Shown: positions 1 through 4,931 of the stretch, one piece after another
Layout of the letters: every line of letters starts with the position of its first letter
Position numbering within the stretch: position 1 is the stretch's first letter
Source of the DNA: Verrucomicrobiota bacterium
Lineage (GTDB): Bacteria; Verrucomicrobiota; Verrucomicrobiia; Verrucomicrobiales; Akkermansiaceae
NCBI GenBank assembly: GCA_009885905.1
Contig: VFJU01000489.1
Coordinates: 1-7,727, forward strand
Direction: 5' to 3'
DNA: 7,727 nucleotides
Position numbers and translations under genes: made by a program
The notes under the pieces: generated by a model
The model's input: the letters and a program-made list of their open reading frames with translations, nothing else
The model's database searches: none
Told to the model about the DNA's origin: nothing

Positions 1-513
1 ATCCCGATTTTCTTCGGCTTCTACCGGATGCTGGAATACGCCGTGGAGCTCCGCGGACAAGGCTTCCTCTGGGTGAACGATCTATCACAACCCGACACCC
101 TCACCCACCTCGCTTTCCTCGGCGGCATCCCACTGAATATCCTGCCCATCGTCATGGCCATCAGCAGCTTCCTGCAAATCCGCATGACACCAAAAACTGG
201 CGATGCCATGCAACAGAAAATCATGATGTTCATGCCATTCATGTTCTTCTTTTTCTGTTATAACTTCGCCTCAGCGCTGGCGCTTTACTGGACCACACAA
301 AACATTTTCTCGATCGGTCAGACATGGCTCATGAGCAAGGTGCCTGAGCCAGAACTCAAGGCGCGCAGCGGCGCTGAAAGCAAATCATGGGTGCAGCGCA
401 TGGCCGCTCGTCAGGCAGAAATGCAAAAAGCACGGAGCCAAGGCAAACCAGGTGCCATGAGAGACGCCACACCCGACTCAAAGAAAAAGCGTCCACCTCG
501 CACCGGAGGTTGA
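1..513 (+). CDS. yidC: Membrane protein insertase YidC, C-terminal part (5' end outside window)
   Basis: YidC/Oxa1 insertases fold and insert proteins into the inner membrane, alone or with SecYEG. The reading frame is open from base 1 and gives 170 residues before TGA at 511-513. The opening IPIFFGFYRML is typical of the conserved YidC core. It is followed by a polar loop (WVNDLSQPDTL), a hydrophobic segment (GGIPLNILPIVMAISSFLQIRM) and a second strongly hydrophobic stretch containing MMFMPFMFFFFCYNFASALALYW, then QNIFSIGQTWLM, which matches the last transmembrane helices of the family. The tail is hydrophilic and very basic (SKKKRPPR near the end), as expected for the cytoplasmic ribosome-contacting tail. 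The start and the periplasmic domain lie outside the window. In many bacteria mnmE or jag follows yidC. Here the next 800 bases hold no gene, so the accessory region seems to begin directly after it. Confidence 0.95.
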   Translation: MPIFFGFYRMLEYAVELRGQGFLWVNDLSQPDTLTHLAFLGGIPLNILPIVMAISSFLQIRMTPKTGDAMQQKIMMFMPFMFFFFCYNFASALALYWTTQNIFSIGQTWLMSKVPEPELKARSGAESKSWVQRMAARQAEMQKARSQGKPGAMRDATPDSKKKRPPRTGG

Positions 514-555
514 TCATACGCCGCCACTGTTTAACACCAGCATCCATCAAGGAGA

Positions 556-572
556 GTGGGCTTGTCGCCCAC
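556..572. other. Stem-loop 43 bases after yidC stop
   Basis: Perfect 6-bp stem GTGGGC/GCCCAC with a 5-base loop (TTGTC). It is followed by a mixed sequence without a T-tract, so it is not a classical intrinsic terminator. It could stabilise the yidC mRNA 3' end or be part of a small repeat. Confidence 0.4.
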
Positions 573-589
573 ATGAGCATAAGTCGCAT

Positions 590-611
590 CCCGGTTTTCG
601 AAAACACCGGG
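590..611. other. Stem-loop with CCCGGT/ACCGGG arms
   Basis: Arms CCCGGT (590-595) and ACCGGG (606-611) flank an inner palindrome TTTTCGAAAA (595-604). Together they form a nearly continuous hairpin with one unpaired C. No T-tract follows. It lies 18 bases after the previous stem-loop, so the two may together mark the end of yidC transcription. Confidence 0.4.
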
Positions 612-838
612 CAAGCAGGAATACCACTCGCCAGAAAACCGCCGCCAAAAGAAATCTTGGCAAAGCGGTTGGGAGAACTATGTTAGAGGTGAATGAGAAA
701 TGCCGTGAAATCTCCTGATTCGGCTCAATCCCACTGCCCGCCGAAGAGGTCATTCAAAAATCAAAATTCATCAATCGACAATTTTTCCTCTGTCACGCCG
801 CTGGCGACAAGTCGGCCGACCGCGGAGGGTCAGCCCTA

Positions 839-1060
839 CCGGATGCGGCGCGGAGCTCCTCCTGCGTTAGAGAAGAGGAAGAGGAAGAGCTCCGCCCCGC
901 ATGGAGCAGAGCGTCCATCCCCCACTGGCGGCAGCAGAGCGTGCCGCACTCCGGACTGCGCGAAGCTCTGCTCGCGCCAATGGCAGCTCCGGCTCTGCCG
1001 GATGCGGCGCGGAGCTCTTCTGCGGTTGTGCCGTGATTGAAAAGAAGAAGAGCCCCGCTA
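839..1060. repeat. Cluster of three REP-like GC-rich hairpins
   Basis: Hairpin 1 pairs ATGCGGCGCGGAGCTC (843-858) with 887-902 at 15 of 16 positions across a 28-base purine-rich loop. Hairpin 2 pairs 926-940 with 965-979, including a perfect AGCAGAGC/GCTCTGCT core (933-940, 965-972). Hairpin 3 pairs 1009-1021 with 1046-1058 at 12 of 13 positions. Hairpins 1 and 3 start with the same 20-base direct repeat (839-858 and 998-1017). Repeated, spaced inverted repeats of this kind are the usual architecture of REP/BIME clusters, which are moved or maintained by RAYT transposases. That link is an inference here. Confidence 0.6.
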
Positions 1061-1288
1061 CCTCCGCGTTTCGGTTTCTCCGCTCCAGAGCCAGCCACTC
1101 CGAATACGATTTTTCTGAAACACTATTTGATGACCACCCGTTTACCGACTCTTCCGACACATAACGCGGTGAAAATCTCCCTACAGGGGGCGGTGGAGGA
1201 ATGCTCGGCGCGACCCGCTCCGGCAAGGGCCTGCGGCGAGACGTCACAGCCACTTTCTGCTGAACGACTGCTTCAATTTACGTCTTGC

Positions 1289-1319
1289 GGGATTCCGATT
1301 TTCCGTGTATCTGGATTCC
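1289..1319 (+). promoter_or_regulatory. Possible vapBC operator (spaced GGATTCC repeats)
   Basis: The heptamer GGATTCC occurs twice just before the antitoxin start (1290-1296 and 1313-1319) in the same direction, 23 bases apart. Ribbon-helix-helix antitoxins commonly repress their own operon by binding such short repeats. No convincing -10/-35 pair was found, so this is only a candidate. Confidence 0.25.
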
Positions 1320-1553
1320 ATGAAAACAACAATTGATATTCCTGATGCGGCTTTGGCGGATGCCATGCGCTTCACCGGCGCGAAGACGAAGCGCGAGGCG
1401 GTGGTGAAAGCCTTGGAGAGTTACAACCGTCAGCAACGGGTTCAGGACCTGGTGGCGAGCTTCGGCACGCTGGAGTTTGCGAGCAATGACCAGATCGAGG
1501 CAGGTGACCTTGAAGCTATCGCATTGAGACAAGCCGCAGACCGTGAACCATGA
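1320..1553 (+). CDS. vapB: VapB-type antitoxin
   Basis: This is the antitoxin partner of the following PIN-domain toxin. VapB antitoxins bind and neutralise VapC and, through an N-terminal ribbon-helix-helix, bind their own promoter. The 77-residue product begins MKTTIDIPDAAL (the beta-strand of the fold), continues with ADAMRFTGAKTKREAVVKALE (two helices around the typical TGAKTKREAV turn), and ends in a toxin-binding tail of about 35 residues (VQDLVASFGTLEF and an acidic stretch). I chose ATG at 1320 because homologues start at MKTT. An in-frame GTG at 1305 would add only five unconserved residues. No clear Shine-Dalgarno site is visible. The stop codon overlaps the toxin start as ATGA (1550-1553), which suggests translational coupling. 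Confidence 0.85.
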   Translation: MKTTIDIPDAALADAMRFTGAKTKREAVVKALESYNRQQRVQDLVASFGTLEFASNDQIEAGDLEAIALRQAADREP

Positions 1554-1936
1554 GCTCCGTGATTCTCATCGACAGCTCGGTTTGGGTGGAAGTTTCCCGC
1601 AAGACCGGGGACGAATCGTTGAAGGCGGAGCTCGCGGCGTTGTTGCGTGCCGGACGCACGGCGATGACATGGCCGGTATGGGTGGAACTCCACCAGGGAG
1701 CCAAAGGAAAACGTGAAGAGGAAAACCTGAATGGCTGGCGGGAAGTGAGCCACTGGCTTGATTTCGATGACGCTTGCTGGGTCGAGGCCGCAAAGATCGC
1801 ACGAGCTTGCTTGCAGGCCGGAGTCAACGTGCCTTTCAGCGATGTGCTGGTTTTCGCCTGCGCGACACGCCACGGGGTGGAATTGCTGGAACGGGATCGT
1901 CATTTCGGAATGATCGCCAAAGTCATGCAAAAATGA
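1550..1936 (+). CDS. vapC: VapC-type PIN-domain ribonuclease toxin
   Basis: Predicted Mg-dependent endoribonuclease toxin. VapC proteins usually cut tRNA or rRNA and stop translation when the antitoxin is degraded. The 128-residue length is normal for the family. All four acidic PIN residues are visible: Asp8 in LIDSSVW, Glu46 in VWVELHQG, Asp98 in VPFSDVLV and Asp116 in LLERDRHF. The active site therefore looks intact and the toxin is probably functional. The start overlaps the antitoxin stop (ATGA) and no separate ribosome site is seen, so expression is probably coupled. The gene ends only 12 bases before a copy of the dispersed repeat, which probably forms part of its 3' untranslated region. 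The RNA target cannot be told from sequence. Confidence 0.92.
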   Translation: MSSVILIDSSVWVEVSRKTGDESLKAELAALLRAGRTAMTWPVWVELHQGAKGKREEENLNGWREVSHWLDFDDACWVEAAKIARACLQAGVNVPFSDVLVFACATRHGVELLERDRHFGMIAKVMQK

Positions 1937-1947
1937 GCGGCTACGCC

Positions 1948-2113
1948 AAAATTAAAGTGTCAGACAAATAAATAGGTTTGGTTGTTGCGTTTCGCATCAC
2001 CGTTATTGTCGGGGCAAAAGAAGTAGCGTTCGCCGTGCTCGGTCATGACTTGATTTCGCCAAGCAAATTTGCTAGAGCAAGAATATTTTGATTATTTCTG
2101 TCTCTAATAATTT
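1948..2113. repeat. Dispersed ~165-bp repeat, copy 1
   Basis: Begins AAAATTAAAGTGTCAGACAA 12 bases after the vapC stop and ends near CTGTCTCTAATAATTT. By eye it matches copy 2 (4723-4889) at about nine of ten bases, with the first 40 bases identical. It matches copy 3 (7450-7619) less closely. It holds an internal 12-base palindrome, AGCAAATTTGCT. All three copies are in the same orientation. Confidence 0.9.
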
Positions 2114-2128
2114 GAGCGCATCGCTCAA
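2112..2128. other. Small hairpin at the right end of repeat copy 1
   Basis: TTGAGCG (2112-2118) pairs perfectly with CGCTCAA (2122-2128) around a CAT loop. It begins where copy 1 stops matching the other copies. A second weak stem, GCCTC/GAGGC (2146-2150, 2160-2164), follows. Apart from these, 2129-2250 shows nothing I recognise upstream of the glycosyltransferase-like gene. Confidence 0.4.
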
Positions 2129-2266
2129 TCTTCCCGGTAGCAAACGCCTCCGCCGCAAAGAGGCAAGAATGTGGGTGGAGTGACCATCGCATTGCATAAT
2201 TCACTCGATAAAATTTTCGGATCAGATCAGTTTCCCGCCATGCCAGATTCAGGACAATTTTAATGC

Positions 2267-3622
2267 ATGATGCCTGATTTGAACTTACCTACATCATCGG
2301 ACATGAGTGATTCTGCAAAACGCGTCTGGTTGGTATCGGCAGACATGGGTTACGGGCACCAGCGTGCCGTCTATCCATTGAAGTATCTCGCCGAGGAGGA
2401 AATCATCACGGTAGGGTCAGGCAAGCGGATATCAATTTCGGAGCGCAAATTGTGGCAGGGGATGTTGAATATTTATGAGTTTTTTTCCCAGGCCAAGGGA
2501 ATTCCTATCATTGGTTCGCCGCTGTTTTCCTTGCTAGGCTTGATGCTGAAAATTCCCTCATTTTATCCATTTCGTAATCTATCCAACGCGACTTTTTTGG
2601 TCAACCTGCTCGAGATGCAGATCGACCAAGGCTTGTGCAAGAGCATGCTTGAGATCACATCGTCTAAGAACATTCCCATCATCACGTCTTTTTACGCCTC
2701 GGCGATCGCGGCGGACAGGAAGGGATCCAATCGAGTTTATTGCATCATCTGCGATGCGGATATCAATCGGGTTTGGGTCGCGAAAAAACCCATGGAAAGC
2801 CGAGTGGAATACTTTGCACCCTGCGGCAAAGCGGCTCACCGCCTCACGGCCTACGGTGTGCCTGAGGAACGAATTCATATCACTGGTTTCCCGCTGCCCA
2901 TCGGCCTGCTAGGCGATGAAAACCTAACAGTTTTGAAGCGGGATCTGGGGCAGCGATTGTTTTACCTCGACCCATTGGGTAAATTCCGCGCGCGCCATGG
3001 ACGCAATGTGGAATTTTTTCTCGGTGAGCAAAATTGCGTTTTTAAGAATGACCGCATGCTGACGATTGCCTTTGCCGTAGGTGGTGCGGGCGCTCAGAAA
3101 GAGATTGGCCGCAAGATCGCGCTGAGTCTCAAGACCAAACTGCAAGCAGGTGAAGTCCGCCTTATCCTCGTCGCCGGCATTAGGAAGGATGTTAGAGACT
3201 ACTTCGAGGCCACCAAAGCGGAGGTCGATCTGAGTGGAGACTCGATTAGCATCATTTATTCCGAATCGCTCCACGAGTACTTCGACCTCTTTCACAATGC
3301 GTTGCACGAAACCGACATCCTGTGGACCAAGCCAAGTGAGCTGTCATTTTACTGCGGACTAGGAATACCCATCGTGGTGAGTCCTAGCATCGGATCACAG
3401 GAAAATTTCAATAAGAAGTGGCTTAGGGAAATACGGGCCGGCGTGAAACAGGAGAATCCGAATTACACCGACCAATGGCTCTTCGACACTCTTCGGCGCG
3501 GCACCCTTGCTGAGTGCGCTTGGGACGGATTTTTGAAAACGCGAAAACTTGGCTCGTTCAACGTAAAGCGGGTACTCGAAAATGGTTTCATCGAACGGCC
3601 TCGTGATGCGGTGATGCGGTGA
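2267..3622 (+). CDS. Putative GT-B glycosyltransferase, MGDG synthase/MurG-like
   Basis: A 451-residue protein with no signal peptide. Several blocks resemble the GT28/MGDG-synthase group, which transfers a sugar from a nucleotide sugar to a membrane lipid. These are VSADMGYGHQRAVYPL (about residues 23-38, like the N-terminal GGGH-containing motif), CDADINRVWV (162-171), CGKAAHRLTAYGVPEERIHITGFPLP (186-211, a linker typical of these enzymes) and the acceptor/donor region TKPSELSFYCGLGIPIVVSPSIGSQEN (354-380). The usual glycine-rich donor loop and following Glu are replaced by PSELSFYCG, so activity or donor choice may differ. An AGGA at 2251-2254 supports the start at 2267; the conserved part begins only around residue 18, so Met13 is an alternative. 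The last codons and the stop lie inside an 8-bp repeat array. The exact family and substrate are unknown. Confidence 0.65.
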   Translation: MMPDLNLPTSSDMSDSAKRVWLVSADMGYGHQRAVYPLKYLAEEEIITVGSGKRISISERKLWQGMLNIYEFFSQAKGIPIIGSPLFSLLGLMLKIPSFYPFRNLSNATFLVNLLEMQIDQGLCKSMLEITSSKNIPIITSFYASAIAADRKGSNRVYCIICDADINRVWVAKKPMESRVEYFAPCGKAAHRLTAYGVPEERIHITGFPLPIGLLGDENLTVLKRDLGQRLFYLDPLGKFRARHGRNVEFFLGEQNCVFKNDRMLTIAFAVGGAGAQKEIGRKIALSLKTKLQAGEVRLILVAGIRKDVRDYFEATKAEVDLSGDSISIIYSESLHEYFDLFHNALHETDILWTKPSELSFYCGLGIPIVVSPSIGSQENFNKKWLREIRAGVKQENPNYTDQWLFDTLRRGTLAECAWDGFLKTRKLGSFNVKRVLENGFIERPRDAVMR

Positions 3623-3652
3623 GGCGGTGAGGCGGTGAGGCGGTGAGGCGGT
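3605..3652. repeat. Six-unit 8-bp tandem repeat spanning the stop codon
   Basis: Two units of GATGCGGT are followed by four of GAGGCGGT without interruption. The TGA stop of the glycosyltransferase-like gene (3620-3622) lies across the second/third unit boundary. Such arrays change copy number by slippage, and a period of 8 is not a multiple of three. Confidence 0.95.
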
Positions 3653-3679
3653 GACATAGCCAAGATGCAAAAAATGGCA

Positions 3680-3710
3680 TAAAATTACAGGAGACAGAAA
3701 TAATCAAAAT
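3680..3710. repeat. Inverted fragment of the dispersed repeat's right end
   Basis: Reads, as reverse complement, like the last 30 bases of the dispersed repeat: the block around GAGACAGAAATAATCAAAAT matches copy 1 exactly, and the whole stretch differs from copy 2 at about two of 30 positions. The rest of the repeat is absent. It lies 110 bases upstream of the barrel gene. Confidence 0.75.
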
Positions 3711-3808
3711 TTTTGACCAGTGGATAGGGCTGATCGATCATTTCATCAATTACAGTAAATTTGCAATTTTCATGTTTTGATTTTGCGTTTAGTTGCGCTC
3801 CCGTCGCC

Positions 3809-3814
3809 GAAAGG
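3809..3814 (+). promoter_or_regulatory. Shine-Dalgarno-like site deciding the barrel gene start
   Basis: GAAAGG ends six bases before ATG at 3821. This favours 3821 over the longer in-frame ATG at 3761, whose extra 20 residues would sit awkwardly before the signal peptide. Confidence 0.45.
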
Positions 3815-3820
3815 CTGCGC

Positions 3821-4644
3821 ATGCTCATGAAATCGAACTGTTTAAAAATTTGGAGCATTGAAACTCTTTTCCGCTATTCTTTCACGATCTGCTTGCTCGG
3901 GTTAACAGGAATTGAATGCCGTGCTGCCGATGTGGTGAGCATCGAGCAAACTCGCACGGACGGAGCTGCCGCCGGGGCGTTGGAGCAGCGATCCGCGTCA
4001 GCAACCTTTCTCGAGGTCGATCTAAGCGCCGGCTACGAGAGCCGTTATGTTTCGGAAGGACGGGACAATCTCGATGGAGATGGCTTGCTGGGGAACACCT
4101 TGGAATTGGGCTATCAAGGATTCACCGTCGGAATCTGGTATGCGAACCGTCCAGCAGCAGACTACGACGAGTTGAATTCATGGCTGCAATACAATCATAC
4201 GATCGGCGACTTCGAAATCAGCGTGGCCACACGCACTTGAGATTTTTCTCAGCCGACGCGCACGACAATGAGGTCGGGCTGGGACTTGAGTATGGCGCAC
4301 TGCCATGGAACTTGGCCGTTTCCGCGCTTGGGTATTATTCGTTTGAGGCAGAAGGGACGTTTTTCGAACTCGGGTTGAACGGTGAATACGAGATCAAGCC
4401 TTGGTTGACGTTCAGTCCCAATCTAGTGTTTAGCATCAACTCCGGCTATATCTCAGACGGTCACAACGGCGCAAACAATCTCGAAATGGGGCTGGCAGCA
4501 GAGATCCCACTGTCGGACCGCTTGTCGCTCGTTATGAATGGTTCCTACAATTTCGCGATCAATTCCGATCCAGACCAATATGCGGGAGACGAGTCACTGG
4601 ACGATTTCTTCTATGGTGGAGTGTCCTTGACGTACTCGTTCTAA
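3821..4644 (+). pseudogene. Outer-membrane beta-barrel protein gene, split by a one-base frameshift
   Basis: Two frames together make one protein of about 274 residues. The first (3821-4240) has a signal peptide (basic start MLMKSNCLK, hydrophobic YSFTICLLGLTGI, cleavage near CRA-A, about residue 35), then beta-strand-like blocks such as LEVDLSAGYESRYVSEGRDN and LELGYQGFTVGIWYA. It stops at TGA 4238-4240. The second frame picks up at about 4231-4237 (HLRFFSADAHDNEVGLGLEYG) and carries the rest, with alternating aromatic strands and a C-terminal VSLTYSF ending in Phe, as typical barrel proteins do. A single missing base near 4231-4240 explains the break. There is no convincing slippery site before the stop, so a pseudogene or a sequencing error is likelier than programmed frameshifting. 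It resembles small TorF/Gcw_chp-type porins, but the family is not certain. Ligand unknown. Confidence 0.75.
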
Positions 4645-4654
4645 CCACGTGGTT
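4643..4654. other. Perfect 12-bp palindrome overlapping the barrel gene stop
   Basis: AACCACGTGGTT is self-complementary and includes the last two bases of the TAA stop. It has no loop and no T-tract, so it is a poor terminator. It could be a protein-binding site or chance. Confidence 0.4.
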
Positions 4655-4699
4655 TGTAAAATTAAAGGGCACATCAGAGATTTTAGTGGGTGGCGAATC

Positions 4700-4716
4700 G
4701 AAAATTATAAGAGACA
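4700..4716. repeat. Inverted right-end fragment just before repeat copy 2
   Basis: AAAATTATAAGAGACA is the exact reverse complement of the right end of copy 3 (TGTCTCTTATAATTTT). It is six bases upstream of copy 2, so that copy is bracketed by matching inverted ends, like a small element with terminal inverted repeats. Confidence 0.7.
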
Positions 4717-4722
4717 AAGATC

Positions 4723-4889
4723 AAATTAAAGTGTCAGACAAATAAATAGGTTTGGTTGTTGGGTTTCGCATCCCCGTTGTTTGTCGGAGCAAAAGAAGTA
4801 GCGTTCACCGTGCTCGGTCATGACTGGATTTCGCCAAGCAAATTCACAGAGCAAGAACATTTTGATTGTTTCTGTCTCTTGTAATTTTT
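4723..4889. repeat. Dispersed ~165-bp repeat, copy 2
   Basis: Same start (AAATTAAAGTGTCAGACAAA) and right end (CTGTCTCTTGTAATTTTT) as the other copies. It lies between the convergent barrel gene and haloperoxidase gene, and ends 42 bases from the haloperoxidase stop codon. Relative to copy 1 there are scattered substitutions and a one-base insertion near 4780. It is the only copy with an inverted end fragment on its left side. Confidence 0.9.
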
Positions 4890-4931
4890 CAATGGCCTAT
4901 AAACAACTTCCCAAACAAACTACTGCCCGGC

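Larger units (their letters stand above)
514..1319. other. Gene-free intergenic region rich in stem-loops
   Basis: About 800 bases between yidC and the antitoxin gene. The open frames here on both strands translate to low-complexity Arg/Ser/Pro/Ala peptides that follow the repeats, so I regard them as noncoding. The stretch holds two stem-loops soon after yidC (556-572, 590-611) and a cluster of three GC-rich hairpins (839-1060). The remainder (about 612-838 and 1061-1319) shows no feature I can name. Confidence 0.6.

Noticed and set aside
556..611. Rho-independent terminator after yidC
   Set aside because: Two stem-loops are real but neither is followed by a T-tract, so they are listed only as stem-loops.
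693..1253. Overlapping open frames on both strands between yidC and vapB
   Set aside because: Translations are low-complexity and follow the hairpin repeats; no start signals, no domain-like pattern.
2192..2214. Sigma-70 promoter (TTGCAT ... TAAAAT) before the glycosyltransferase-like gene
   Set aside because: Spacing is about 11 bases instead of 16-18.
3605..3652. CRISPR-like array
   Set aside because: Units are 8 bp and directly adjacent with no spacers, so it is a simple tandem repeat.
4232..4247. Programmed -1 frameshift in the barrel gene
   Set aside because: No X-XXY-YYZ slippery heptamer before the in-frame TGA; the T run comes after it. Kept only as a possibility in the findings.
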